Notes: generated by a model from the sequence alone, not told the origin. Shown: positions 40,413 to 49,610, numbered from the stretch's first letter. The stretch: DNA of 64,000 bases from JAJKIP01 sp037200685 (GCA_037200685.1 JBBCIG010000006.1:21483-85482), one strand, 5' to 3'. Made by a program: numbers and translations.

Positions 40413-40994
40413 TTACAATGCAATTTGTTTCTGCACCATCAGTTTTCTTAAGTTAATTAAACCATAACGCATGCGGCCAAGAGCGGTGTTGATGCTGCAG
40501 TTCGTCGCCGCGGCGATCTCCTTAAAGCTCATGTCTGCATAATGGCGCAGGATGATCACTTCACGCTGATCTTCAGGAAGCCTTTCCAGCATCTCACGTA
40601 CACGGCTGTGGCTTTGCCTTTTAATCATCGCAGTTTCAGCGCTGTCATCGGCGAAGTTCAATACTTCGAAGATGTCTTTGTCTTCGCTATTGCGGATAGT
40701 TGGGGTGCGTTTTACTTTGCGGAAGTGGTCCACGCAGAGGTTATGCGCAATACGCATAGCCCATGGCAGGAACTTACCTTCTTCCGTGTACCGGCCACCA
40801 CGCATGGTGTCGATGATACGGATAAAGACATCCTGGAAGATATCTTCGGCTAAGTACTTGTCTTTTACGAGGAAAAGGATAGACGTATAGAGCTTATCCT
40901 TGTGGCGCAGCACCAGGGTTTCTAATGCTTCGATATTGCCATCCGTAAACAGATGGATCAATTCGTGATCGGTTTTCTTGTTAAAAGCTTTCAT
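40413..40994 (-). CDS. ECF-type RNA polymerase sigma factor (sigma-70 family, RpoE-like)
   Basis: 193 residues, intact. Region 2 is seen in LAEDIFQDVFIRIIDTMRGG and FLPWAMRIAHNLCVDHFRKV, with the Trp/Asn-Leu pattern that melts promoters. Region 4 is RLPEDQREVIILRHYADMSF plus KEIAAATNCSINTALGRMRY, the -35-binding helix-turn-helix. No anti-sigma gene is adjacent on the same strand. It is the first intact gene right of the frameshift-rich zone. The 285 bp upstream to uvrA should hold its promoter. Confidence 0.9.
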   Translation of the reverse strand: MKAFNKKTDHELIHLFTDGNIEALETLVLRHKDKLYTSILFLVKDKYLAEDIFQDVFIRIIDTMRGGRYTEEGKFLPWAMRIAHNLCVDHFRKVKRTPTIRNSEDKDIFEVLNFADDSAETAMIKRQSHSRVREMLERLPEDQREVIILRHYADMSFKEIAAATNCSINTALGRMRYGLINLRKLMVQKQIAL

Positions 40995-41260
40995 AATACT
41001 CTTTACAGGTTTAGGCGGTTCAAATGGATATAGATTTGACTAAAATAAAATACTAAATAAAATAAACGGTAAAAACTAAAAGTGTAGAGTATTATGCGAT
41101 AGGCTGAGTGGTTTTTAGGTTGATCATGTTTTTTTGAATATTGGTACAATAAAAATATACTATTTCCCGATACGACCAAACAGCAGAAACCGGAGAAATT
41201 AATTTTTCTTGTCAAAAAAATGTTAATCGTATCTTCTGTAATTCAGACTAGATAAGGCTT

Positions 41261-41268
41261 TACCTTTG
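41261..41268 (+). promoter_or_regulatory. Candidate Bacteroidota -7 promoter element for uvrA
   Basis: TACCTTTG matches the TAnnTTTG consensus and lies 12 bp before the uvrA start codon, which would leave a very short leader. No well-spaced TTG -33 element is obvious. Confidence 0.3.
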
Positions 41269-41279
41269 CTGGACGAAAA

Positions 41280-44153
41280 ATGGAAAAGACAATAAAAGGG
41301 AAAATCCCCGTAAAGCAGCAGACCGTAAATTCCGCAGAAAACATCCTTATTAAGGGGGCAAAGGTCCACAACCTGAAGAATATTACTGTAGAAATTCCAC
41401 GAAATAAGCTCGTAGTTGTTACAGGTGTGTCCGGATCGGGTAAATCTTCGCTAACAATCGACACTTTATACGCAGAAGGCCAGCGCCGTTATGCAGAAAG
41501 CCTGAGCGCCTATGCCCGCCAGTTTCTGAACCGGATGAATAAGCCGGATGTGGATTATATTAAAGGATTATGTCCTGCGATCGCTATTGAACAGAAAGTG
41601 ATCACCCGCACACCCCGCAGTACTGTTGGCAGCATGACGGAGATATATGATTACCTGCGGTTGCTTTTTGCAAGAATCGGCAGGACGATTTCTCCTGTGT
41701 CCGGTAATGAAGTGAAAAAAGATGATGTAGGTGATGTAATTGAATTTATTAAAAAATTGAAAGAAGGTGATAAGGTATTCATCCTTGTTCCTTTTAAGCA
41801 GCATAAGAACAGGGATGTAAAAGAAGAATTGAATATTTTGGTGCAGAAAGGTTTTTCGAGAGTGTATGTTCGTGAGTCGTCAGGCGTGAATCGTGAAGCC
41901 GGAACAACTTACCGCATTGAAGAGCTGCTTGAATTACCTGATAAAGAATTAAAATCTAAAACTTCGGCCGCTTCCCATCTCACGACATATATTCTCATGG
42001 ATCGTATTGTCGTAAAAGAATTTGATGAAGATGATATTCATCGATTATCCGATTCAGTGGGTACTGCTTTTTATGAAGGTGAAGGAGATGTGTATATTGA
42101 AGTGCAATCGGCCGGTGCTTCCGTACCTACGGTCCGCCATTTCAATAATCGCTTTGAAGCGGATGGTATGCAGTTTGAAGAACCTGTCCCGAATTTATTT
42201 TCTTTTAATAATCCATTTGGCGCCTGCCCGACCTGTGAAGGCTTTAGCCAGGTATTGGGAATAGACAGTGATTTGGTAATACCTGATAAAAGATTAAGTG
42301 TATACGATGGCGCTGTTGCTCCATGGAAAGGTGAAAAATTAGGTTTATGGAAAGAGCGGTTTATTAAAGAAGCGAAGAAATTTAATTTTCCTGTTCATAA
42401 ACCTATAGCTGACCTGACGGAGAAACAGTATCAAGCTTTATGGGAAGGAAATGAATATGCATACGGTATCAATGATTTTTTTAAAGAAGTAGAACAGAAT
42501 TTATATAAAGTACAATACCGTGTATTATTAAGCAGGTACAGGGGAAGAACAAACTGCCCTGATTGTAAAGGCTATCGTTTACGCCCCGAAGCATTGTATG
42601 TAAAAGTCGATGGGCGGCATATCGGTGAATTAAGTGAATTGCCTGCGAAGCATTTTAAAAAATGGTTTGATGAGCTGGAGAAAAAATTAAGCAAACACGA
42701 TAAAGAAATTGCGAAGCGAATTTTAATAGAGATCGATCATCGGTTAAAGACCTTGCTGGATGTAGGATTAGAGTATCTTACTATTAACAGGCTGGCGAAT
42801 ACATTGAGCGGTGGTGAAAGCCAGCGCATCCAATTAACGAGAAGCCTGGGGAGCAACCTCACCGATTCCTTATATATATTGGATGAGCCTTCTATCGGGC
42901 TTCATTCAAGGGATACGGCGAACCTTATTCGTGTGCTGAAAGAATTGAGGGATTTAGGTAATACTGTTGTAGTAGTGGAGCATGATGAGATGATGATGAG
43001 AGAAGCCGATCATATTATTGATATGGGGCCTTACGCATCACATTTGGGCGGTGAAGTGGTGGCCGAAGGAAATTATGATGAAATTATTTCCAATCCTGAA
43101 AGTCTGACCGGAAAGTATTTATCCGGTAATTTAAAAATTGAACCGCCGAAAGCTGTTCGCAAGTGGAACCAATCTATAAAAATAGAAGGAGCGAGACAGC
43201 ATAATCTTAAAGATATCTCTGTTGAATTTCCACTGAATGTGCTTTGCGTGGTAAGTGGTGTGAGTGGCAGCGGTAAGACGACGCTGGTTAAACAGATTTT
43301 ATATCCTGCCTTACAAAAGATGAAAGGTGAGTTTGGTGAAAAGATTGGTTTTCATAAAGCGATCACCGGCGATATTGACAGCCTTTCACAAATTGAAATG
43401 ATTGACCAGAACCCGATCGGTAAATCATCCCGCAGCAATCCTGTTACTTATATCAAGGCTTATGATGAAATACGTGACTTGTATGCAAAACAACCATTGA
43501 GTAAAATGCGTGGCTTTTTGCCAAAACATTTTTCATTTAACGTAGATGGCGGTAGATGCGATACCTGCAAAGGCGAAGGAGAACAGGTAGTGGAGATGCA
43601 ATTCCTGGCGGATGTACACCTTACCTGTGAAGCATGCGGTGGTAAACGATTTAAAGAAGAAGTACTGGAAGTGCAGTATAAGGATAAGAGTATTTATGAT
43701 GTATTGGACATGAGTGTGGATGAAGCGATTGATTTCTTTTATGCTGAAAAATCGCTAGCGAAAGCCATACAGCCATTGAGCGATGTGGGTTTAGGTTATA
43801 TAAAACTTGGTCAGTCGTCTGATACATTATCCGGCGGCGAAGCGCAGCGGGTAAAGCTGGCATCCTTTCTTGGTAAAAGCAGGAGCAGTGGAAAGGTCCT
43901 TTTCATCTTTGATGAACCTACAACCGGTCTGCATTTTCACGATATAAAAAAACTACTTCTTTCTTTTAATGCATTGATAGAACAAGGGCATTCTATTCTT
44001 GTTATCGAACATAATATGGATGTTATTAAAAGTGCAGATTGGTTGATTGATCTAGGACCGGAAGCAGGTGATAACGGTGGAAATGTTGTTTATGCAGGTG
44101 TACCGGATGGAATTCGAAAAGTAAAGAATAGTCACACGGCGAAATTTATGTAA
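41280..44153 (+). CDS. uvrA: UvrA, excinuclease ABC subunit A
   Basis: 957 residues in one clean frame, normal length. The first ABC module has Walker A GVSGSGKSS (about residue 49) with LSGGESQRIQL and LYILDEPSIGLHSRD; the second has GVSGSGKTT, LSGGEAQRVKL and IFDEPTTGLHFHDI. The second zinc module is complete: CDTC...CEAC. The first module keeps only its second Cys pair (ACPTC); where E. coli has the first CxxC this protein reads HFNNRFEADGMQFEEP. UvrA dimers find bulky DNA lesions and load UvrB. It is transcribed alone and is followed by the REP-type hairpin and transposase. Confidence 0.97.
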   Translation: MEKTIKGKIPVKQQTVNSAENILIKGAKVHNLKNITVEIPRNKLVVVTGVSGSGKSSLTIDTLYAEGQRRYAESLSAYARQFLNRMNKPDVDYIKGLCPAIAIEQKVITRTPRSTVGSMTEIYDYLRLLFARIGRTISPVSGNEVKKDDVGDVIEFIKKLKEGDKVFILVPFKQHKNRDVKEELNILVQKGFSRVYVRESSGVNREAGTTYRIEELLELPDKELKSKTSAASHLTTYILMDRIVVKEFDEDDIHRLSDSVGTAFYEGEGDVYIEVQSAGASVPTVRHFNNRFEADGMQFEEPVPNLFSFNNPFGACPTCEGFSQVLGIDSDLVIPDKRLSVYDGAVAPWKGEKLGLWKERFIKEAKKFNFPVHKPIADLTEKQYQALWEGNEYAYGINDFFKEVEQNLYKVQYRVLLSRYRGRTNCPDCKGYRLRPEALYVKVDGRHIGELSELPAKHFKKWFDELEKKLSKHDKEIAKRILIEIDHRLKTLLDVGLEYLTINRLANTLSGGESQRIQLTRSLGSNLTDSLYILDEPSIGLHSRDTANLIRVLKELRDLGNTVVVVEHDEMMMREADHIIDMGPYASHLGGEVVAEGNYDEIISNPESLTGKYLSGNLKIEPPKAVRKWNQSIKIEGARQHNLKDISVEFPLNVLCVVSGVSGSGKTTLVKQILYPALQKMKGEFGEKIGFHKAITGDIDSLSQIEMIDQNPIGKSSRSNPVTYIKAYDEIRDLYAKQPLSKMRGFLPKHFSFNVDGGRCDTCKGEGEQVVEMQFLADVHLTCEACGGKRFKEEVLEVQYKDKSIYDVLDMSVDEAIDFFYAEKSLAKAIQPLSDVGLGYIKLGQSSDTLSGGEAQRVKLASFLGKSRSSGKVLFIFDEPTTGLHFHDIKKLLLSFNALIEQGHSILVIEHNMDVIKSADWLIDLGPEAGDNGGNVVYAGVPDGIRKVKNSHTAKFM

Positions 44154-44164
44154 ATGGTCTTGGG

Positions 44165-44218
44165 AAACCTATAAGGTTTGCCGGGCTGCAACTGCCGGGC
44201 TGCAAACCTTATAGGTTT
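44165..44218 (+). repeat. Left REP-like hairpin of the RAYT element
   Basis: AAACCTATAAGGTTTGC pairs perfectly (17 bp) with GCAAACCTTATAGGTTT around a 20-base loop. It lies between uvrA and the transposase gene. The same arm sequence and loop length recur at 44885-44936 after the gene. Confidence 0.85.
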
Positions 44219-44249
44219 TTTTGCAATCTAGGTTTCTTAGTTTTGCTAT

Positions 44250-44868
44250 ATGCAAGACTATCACGTACCTCTTTTTGCAGATGAAAGATATCATATTTTA
44301 AGCCGGGCGATAGGTGCGGAAAAATTATTCCGGAACGAGAATAACTACCAATTTTTTTCTTTCGAGGTATGCGAAATATATTTCACCGATAGCAGACACT
44401 TATTGCTATTGCCTGCTCCCGAATCATTTTCATTTCCTTATCAGGATAAAAGAATATAAAGAAATAGAGAAACATTTTTTGGAACTAAAGCCACTTAAGT
44501 CTTTTTCCCCGGAATTGGTTCCGGAATTTATCATGCAATGTTTTTCAAACTTATTAAATAGCTATACAAAAGCATTCAACAAAATGTATGACCGTAAGGG
44601 CGGTTTATTCATCGATTATATGCGGCGTGTAGAAATAAAAACGGATAGCCAATTCGGAGCTACTGTATTTTATATTCATAAGAACCCGGTTCATCATGGT
44701 TATTGTGAAAAACCGGATCAGTGGTCCTGGTCATCTTATACGACAATGCTCTCCGGAAAGCCAACAAAATTATTAAGGGAAGAAGTGTTGAATTGGTTTG
44801 GTGGGTCAAAAGGCTTTATTGATTATCATAGTCAGCCTATTTATTTGAAGGAAGATGATATAGAATAA
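44250..44868 (+). CDS. REP-associated tyrosine transposase (RAYT, Y1/IS200-like), one frameshift
   Basis: ATG 44250 reads MQDYHVPLFADERYHILSRA, the family N-terminus. At the seven-T run 44352-44358 the frame shifts and continues as FLSRYAKYISPIADTYCYCL. The HUH metal-binding motif is LLPNHFHFLI. The catalytic Tyr lies in FYIHKNPVHHGYCEKPDQWS, where the helix precedes W-S-S-Y. Removing one T restores about 206 residues, a normal RAYT length. Such enzymes bind and cut at REP hairpins as single-stranded DNA. The gene sits between two matching hairpins, the usual 'REPtron' layout. Confidence 0.85.
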
Positions 44869-44884
44869 GCTTTGCTTCAGACCA

Positions 44885-44936
44885 GACCTATAAGGTTTGC
44901 CTGGCTGCCTATGCTGCGCTGCAAACCTTATAGGTC
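44885..44936 (+). repeat. Right REP-like hairpin of the RAYT element
   Basis: GACCTATAAGGTTTGC pairs perfectly (16 bp) with GCAAACCTTATAGGTC around a 20-base loop. Fourteen of twenty loop bases match the left hairpin in the same orientation. It begins 16 bp after the transposase stop. Confidence 0.85.
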
Positions 44937-44946
44937 GTCTTTAAGA

Positions 44947-45354
44947 CTATCTCAACTTATCCAAACTCTTTACCAATTTTTCATCTTTCCATATTCCTTT
45001 TGCAGCCATAATATAACCGGCGAGAATAGCGAAGGCAAAAAGACAGCTCAAAGAAATGCTCCCCTTCTGGTATTGCCGCATACCTGCAAAATAAAGAATG
45101 AGTATGAGTAATGCCACAGCGGCTCCGGCCACTGTCAGCTTTAATTGCATTTTACGGTCCTTAAATAAGAAAATTGCGATTAATGAAATAAGCAAAGAAG
45201 CCCCGGTCAGTACCAATAGGAAAAAATTACTGGCACCATCCAGTTCTTCACGTACACCAGTTTTTAAATCACCGGTATAAAACGGGAATTTATAAGTGAG
45301 AAAAGAACTTATGGTTGATAAGAGTAACCATAAAGTTTGCTGACGTTGAATCAT
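44947..45354 (-). CDS. DUF4293 family membrane protein
   Basis: 135 residues. The family start MIQRQQTLWLLLSTISSFLT is clear. Four hydrophobic segments follow (LTGASLLISLIAIFLF; LTVAGAAVALLILILYFAG; LSCLFAFAILAGYIMA), with a short charged tail ending KLVKSLDKLR. Function unknown; DUF4293 is a small inner-membrane protein found across Bacteroidota. It lies 43 bp upstream of the stop of glyA on the same strand, downstream of glyA in transcription, and may be co-transcribed. Confidence 0.8.
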   Translation of the reverse strand: MIQRQQTLWLLLSTISSFLTYKFPFYTGDLKTGVREELDGASNFFLLVLTGASLLISLIAIFLFKDRKMQLKLTVAGAAVALLILILYFAGMRQYQKGSISLSCLFAFAILAGYIMAAKGIWKDEKLVKSLDKLR

Positions 45355-45396
45355 GGTTGGCTATTTTTCTGGCCTAAATATCGGGATTTTTCAATT

Positions 45397-46676
45397 TCAG
45401 GCCAATTCCGGGTAAAGGGGGAACTGCTTCATGAAATCTTTTACTTCGGCTTTTATAGTGGTAATGGTATTTTCATTATCAATATTCATCAATATTTTAT
45501 CTACCATTTCCACTACGGTTTCCATATGCGCTTCTTTCATTCCCCTTGTGGTGATGGCGGGAACACCAACACGGATACCGGATGTAACGAACGGAGATTT
45601 ATCATCAAAAGGCACCGCATTTTTATTTAAAGTGATATGGGCTTTGTCTAATGTTTCCTGTGCTTTTTTCCCAGTCAGGTTTTTATTGCGGAGGTCAATC
45701 AGCATTAAATGGTTGTCGGTACCGTTGCTGATGATCATATCCTCTTTTTTACAAAAGCTTTCGCCATCGCCTGCGCATTGGAAATAATTTGTTTACCATA
45801 TGCTTTAAAATCATCGGCTAATATTTCACCAAAGGCAACAGCTTTTGCTGCGATCACATGCTCGAGCGGGCCGCCTTGTGTGCCGGGAAATACAGCAAGG
45901 TCCAACAACTGGCTCATCGTTCTTGTATTTCCTTTGGGATCTTTAATGCCCCATGTATTTTCAAAATCATGACGGAGCATGATGATGCCGCCCCTTGGCC
46001 CACGCAATGTTTTATGTGTAGTGGATGTAACAATATGACAATGTTCAAAAGGATCATTGAGTAAACCGGAAGCGATCAAACCTGCGGGATGTGCGATGTC
46101 CGCCATTACTACTGCGCCAACGGCATCAGCTATTGCACGGATTCTTTTATAATCCCAGTCACGGCTGTAAGCGGATGCGCCGCAGATGATCATCTTTGGT
46201 TTTTCTTTCATGGCAACAGCTTCCATCTGGTCGTAATCTACCAGGCCTGTTTCTTTTTTTACGCCATAAAAAAGCGCATTATAATTTTTGCCGCTGAAGT
46301 TGGCGGGGCTTCCGTGTGTTAAGTGCCCACCCATGCTAAGGTCAAGTCCTAAAACTGTTTCACCCGGCTTTACACAAGCGAGAAAAACCGCGGCATTGGC
46401 CGTCGCACCGCTATGTGGCTGCACATTGGCCCATGAAGCATTGAATATTTTTTTTAATCTCTCAATAGCGAGGGTTTCTATTTCATCTACTACTTCGCAT
46501 CCGCCATAATAACGCTTGCCGGGATAACCTTCCGCATATTTATTGGTAGGGCAGGTGCCCATAGCCTGCAATACAGCATAGGATGTAAAATTTTCTGAAG
46601 CGATCAATTCAATACCGTGACGCTGGCGGTAAAGTTCTTTGTCGATGAGATCAAAAACCTGTGAATCTTTTTGCAT
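45397..46676 (-). CDS. glyA: Serine hydroxymethyltransferase GlyA, one frameshift
   Basis: The N-terminal 310 residues are in one frame: HGIELIASENFTSYAVLQAM, TNKYAEGYPGKRYYGGCEVV, LSMGGHLTHGS, and the PLP-binding lysine in TSTTHKTLRGPRGG. The frame breaks at a six-base T-run (45745-45750, A-run on the coding strand) after MAKAFVKK. Coding resumes as MIISNGTDNHLMLIDLRNK and ends FPLYPELA. Together about 425 residues, the normal size. It converts serine and tetrahydrofolate to glycine and methylene-tetrahydrofolate. A single homopolymer error is the likely cause. Confidence 0.95.
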
Positions 46677-46994
46677 GTTCGTTTAAAAGTAAAATTGATT
46701 AATGGATGCCAATTCAAAAATGCTGAATAGTGATACAAAAGTACCACCGATATTCATCGGGGTGCTGCATAAATGCTGATACTTCGACAATGCTCAGTAG
46801 AATTCATGCAGCACAAGAGTGCGACGCAACAGTTGATGCTAGTAGCAATGCAGCTGGCCTACATCTTATACAGCTGCAAAAATAAGTGTGTAACATCGTG
46901 AAAATACGATTCGATGTATAACTTTTTTGTAAGGGTGTAAAAATCCCTATTTTCGTTTGCTTTTAAAACCATTCATAAAAGTACTGAGGCGTTC
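46677..46994. repeat. Intergenic region with an inverted copy of the ~80-bp repeat and an attached hairpin (46720-46860)
   Basis: About 318 bp between divergent genes. The repeat copy reads, on the minus strand, from AGGCCAGCTGCATTGCTACT through TTGCGTCGCACTCTT to GAGCATTGTCGAAGTATC. Beyond it a hairpin-rich extension holds GTGCTGCAT and ATGCAGCAC arms and CACCGATATTCATCGGGGTG. The last 120 bp before the nucleotidyltransferase should hold its promoter. Confidence 0.65.
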
Positions 46995-47987
46995 ATGAAG
47001 GCAGTAATACCAGTAGCCGGTGCAGGCACAAAGCTGCGTCCACATAGCTATACACAACCGAAAGCTCTCATTCCACTGGCAGGAAAAACAGTGCTTAGCA
47101 TCATTGTTGATCAATTGCGTGAAGCCGGCATTACCGAATTTGTTTTTATTGTAGGATATCTTGGCGATAAGATCAGGGATTATGTGCAAACCAAATATCC
47201 TGATATACATGCGCAGTACGTGCAGCAGATAGACAGGCAGGGCATCGGCCATGCGATTCAACTGACGAAAGCCGCGGTAAATAATGATGAAATAATTGTT
47301 GTACTGGGCGATACGATTTGCGAATATGATGTGCAGGATGTGGTAAACAATCCTGACTCTATGCTTGGGGTGAGAAAAGTGGATGATCCCCGCGATTTTG
47401 GCGTGGCGGAACTGGACAGTAAAGGCATCATTGAGCATGTGGTAGAGAAACCCAATATTCCTAAATCGAATATGGCGCTGGTGGGCATTTATAAAATAAA
47501 GGAAAGTGCGCAGATGTTTGATTGCCTGGAAAATAATTTTTCAAAAGGGTTGCGTACGCATGGTGAGTATGGATTGACGGATGCATTGGAATGTATGCTG
47601 AAGCAGGGTGTGAAGTTTAAATCGTTTAAAGTTGACAGTTGGTTTGATTGCGGACGCAAAGAAACCTTGCTTGAATCCAACGCTATTTTATTAAAGAAGT
47701 TCAGGGCCACGGAAGAAACGGAATATCATTTTGAAAATACAGTTATCATACAGCCGGTAAGTATCGGCGAAGGATGCGATATAAAAAATTCCATCATCGG
47801 CCCGAATGTTTCTATCGGTGAAAACTCCAAAATAAATTATTCCATCATCAGGAATTCCATCATCGGCACCTTCTCCAATCTTTTTGATATCGTACTTGAA
47901 GCTTCTATTATCGGTAGCGATACAGGATTGAAAGGCGAGACACGCAGGTTGAATATCGGGGATAATACGAATATTGATTTAGGATAA
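46995..47987 (+). CDS. Sugar nucleotidyltransferase with left-handed beta-helix tail (RmlA-long-like)
   Basis: 330 residues. The catalytic Rossmann part opens AVIPVAGAGTKLRPHSYTQP followed by KALIPLAG, the G-x-G-T-x-L-R-P nucleotide loop with a one-residue variation. IIVVLGDTICEYD supplies the metal-binding Asp, and VEKPNIPKSNMALVGIYKI the sugar-binding part. The last ~90 residues carry hexapeptide repeats (IGEGCDIKNSIIGPNVSIGE). It resembles glucose-1-phosphate thymidylyl- or uridylyltransferases that make NDP-sugars for cell envelope glycans; the nucleotide preference cannot be read directly. Its stop codon abuts a CCCC/GGGG repeat unit. Confidence 0.85.
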   Translation: MKAVIPVAGAGTKLRPHSYTQPKALIPLAGKTVLSIIVDQLREAGITEFVFIVGYLGDKIRDYVQTKYPDIHAQYVQQIDRQGIGHAIQLTKAAVNNDEIIVVLGDTICEYDVQDVVNNPDSMLGVRKVDDPRDFGVAELDSKGIIEHVVEKPNIPKSNMALVGIYKIKESAQMFDCLENNFSKGLRTHGEYGLTDALECMLKQGVKFKSFKVDSWFDCGRKETLLESNAILLKKFRATEETEYHFENTVIIQPVSIGEGCDIKNSIIGPNVSIGENSKINYSIIRNSIIGTFSNLFDIVLEASIIGSDTGLKGETRRLNIGDNTNIDLG

Positions 47988-48010
47988 AACCCCCAGCCCC
48001 TAAAGGGGAG
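47986..48010. repeat. C-tract/G-tract palindromic repeat, copy A
   Basis: AAAACCCCCAGCCCCTAAAG leads into GGGAG directly after the stop codon of the nucleotidyltransferase. It is the reverse complement, with small differences, of the unit at 48111-48138. Confidence 0.6.
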
Positions 48011-48069
48011 TATAGAACCATTTACTATTATATATTATTCACTTCTTTTGCATAAATAATTATCACGTT

Positions 48070-49086
48070 ATGCATGCTGACGATCCAAATAATAAAAGGA
48101 CGGATCTAAGTTCCCCCTTTAGGGGGACAGGGGGTTTTAGTAATCGCATCACCCAACTTTTCTCCATCGACTATCCTATCATACAGGCGGGAATGGTATG
48201 GGCAAGCGGCTGGCGCCTGGCAAGTGCTGTAAGTAATGCAGGTGGTTTGGGTATTATAGGCAGCGGAAGCATGTATCCTGCTGTCTTAAAAGAACATATT
48301 CAAAAATGTAAGGCGGCTACCACCACCGGCCGGTCATTTGCAGTGAATGTGCCTTTGTTATATCCCGGTATAGAGAAACATATAGAGGTTATAATAGAGG
48401 AGAAAGTAAAAATTGTTTTCACCAGCGCCGGTAACCCAAAGACATGGACAAGCGTCCTAAAAGAAAAAGGGATCACGGTAGTGCATGTGGTAAGCAGCAG
48501 CAAGTTTGCAAAGAAAGCCGAAGAAGCCGGATGTGATGCAGTGGTAGCGGAAGGCTTTGAAGCAGGCGGGCATAATGGACGGGAAGAAACAACAACGATG
48601 GTCTTGATCCCGGCTGTAGTGAATGCGGTAAAAATTCCGGTAATCGCCGCAGGCGGTATCGCAACAGGAAGACAAATGCTGGCGGCAATGGTGATGGGAG
48701 CAGAGGGTGTACAGATGGGCAGCCGTTTCGTCGCAAGTGAAGAAGCTTCTTCTCATATTGAATTTAAAAAAGCGGTGATAGGTACGCAGGAAGGCGATAC
48801 GCAATTGACCATGAAGCAACTGACGCCTGTGCGGCTGATAAAAAATAAGTTTTTTCAGCAGGTGCAACAGGCCGAGTCTAAAGGGGCAACTGCCGAAGAA
48901 ATGAAAGCGTTGTTAGGTAGGGCAAGGGCCAAAAAAGGAATGTTTGAAGGCGATCTGGACGAAGGCGAGCTGGAGATAGGGCAGGTTTCCGCATTGCTGG
49001 ATAGTATTTTACCCGCCGGCCTTATCGTAGAAAATGTTTGGAAAGAGTTTCAGGAAGCATTATCAAATCCGGTTAAAAAGTTATAA
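48070..49086 (+). CDS. FMN-dependent nitronate monooxygenase-like oxidoreductase with repeat-derived N-terminus
   Basis: 338 residues. The TIM-barrel NMO family is clear from SIDYPIIQAGMVWASGWRLA and SAVSNAGGLGIIGSGSM, then VFTSAGNPKTWTSVLK, EGFEAGGHNGREETTTMVLI (catalytic-region His) and AAGGIATGRQMLAAMVMGAE with VQMGSRF for the FMN phosphate. Homology begins at about residue 26. The first ~25 residues (MHADDPNNKRTDLS, then SPFRGTGGF) come from an intergenic CCCCC/GGGGG repeat, and no start codon exists between it and the conserved region. The enzyme would oxidise nitronates or reduce enoyl-type substrates with flavin. Confidence 0.85.
   Translation: MHADDPNNKRTDLSSPFRGTGGFSNRITQLFSIDYPIIQAGMVWASGWRLASAVSNAGGLGIIGSGSMYPAVLKEHIQKCKAATTTGRSFAVNVPLLYPGIEKHIEVIIEEKVKIVFTSAGNPKTWTSVLKEKGITVVHVVSSSKFAKKAEEAGCDAVVAEGFEAGGHNGREETTTMVLIPAVVNAVKIPVIAAGGIATGRQMLAAMVMGAEGVQMGSRFVASEEASSHIEFKKAVIGTQEGDTQLTMKQLTPVRLIKNKFFQQVQQAESKGATAEEMKALLGRARAKKGMFEGDLDEGELEIGQVSALLDSILPAGLIVENVWKEFQEALSNPVKKL
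48111..48138. repeat. C-tract/G-tract palindromic repeat, copy B, inside the oxidoreductase coding sequence
   Basis: TTCCCCCTTTAGGGGGACAG followed by GGGGTTTT, inverted relative to copy A at 47986. It is translated as SPFRGTGGF in the N-terminal extension. Confidence 0.65.
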
Positions 49087-49156
49087 TTTTATAAAGTACT
49101 GCCTTGATATATAAGTTCTGAGTTCCCGAAGTATTCACTAACAAAAAACGGTCAAC

Positions 49157-49558
49157 ATGAAGCCTAAGTTTTTTTTACTGGCGATAAGCCTTTTAGGTTT
49201 TGTAGCGGCGCAAGCTTCTACAGACCCTCCTTCCGATAAACCCGGGGGAAAAAAGAATGACCTGGTAGGACTTGTGTCACATGCAGACAACAAAAAACCA
49301 TTGAAAGACGTCAACGTCACTGCTTACCTTATCACTAAAAAGGAAAAGTCGGTAGCTACTGATGATGGCGGCGTGTATGCATTTGATGAGTTGAAACCCG
49401 GTACTTATAAATTCGTTTTTGAAAAAGCAGGATTTAAAAGGGTAACGAAAGACAAAGTAATCGTCAGGCCTGATGAAGGATTTCAATTGAATATTGAAAT
49501 GGTAGAGATCAGGGAATTTGATATCGCACCATCCCCGTTGCACTTCACCGATTTTTAA
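49157..49558 (+). CDS. Secreted carboxypeptidase regulatory-like (CarboxypepD_reg) domain protein
   Basis: 133 residues with a signal peptide ending near VAAQAS. A Pro/Gly/Lys linker follows, then one Ig-like beta-sandwich: GLVSHADNKKPLKDVNVTAY, DDGGVYAFDELKPGTYKFVF and KVIVRPDEGFQLNIEMVEI. This domain usually caps larger outer-membrane proteins; here it stands alone. A clear terminator follows at 49582. Probably a periplasmic or surface accessory protein, target unknown. Confidence 0.75.
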   Translation: MKPKFFLLAISLLGFVAAQASTDPPSDKPGGKKNDLVGLVSHADNKKPLKDVNVTAYLITKKEKSVATDDGGVYAFDELKPGTYKFVFEKAGFKRVTKDKVIVRPDEGFQLNIEMVEIREFDIAPSPLHFTDF

Positions 49559-49581
49559 AGACTTGGAAATTTTATTATAAC

Positions 49582-49610
49582 ACCCGGTTCAGCAATGAGC
49601 CGGGTTTTTT
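49582..49610 (+). terminator. Rho-independent terminator after the carboxypeptidase-like gene
   Basis: ACCCGGTTCA pairs with TGAGCCGGGT around a four-base loop, followed by a run of six T. It lies 24 bp past the stop codon. Confidence 0.85.

Noticed and set aside
44165..44218. The left hairpin as a plain rho-independent terminator of uvrA
   Set aside because: A T-run does follow, but the 20-base loop and the matching hairpin after the transposase fit a REP pair better. It may still end transcription.
44352..44358. Programmed frameshifting in the transposase gene at a T7 run, as in some insertion sequences
   Set aside because: RAYT proteins are normally made from one frame, and other homopolymer errors occur nearby (glyA). 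A sequencing error is simpler.
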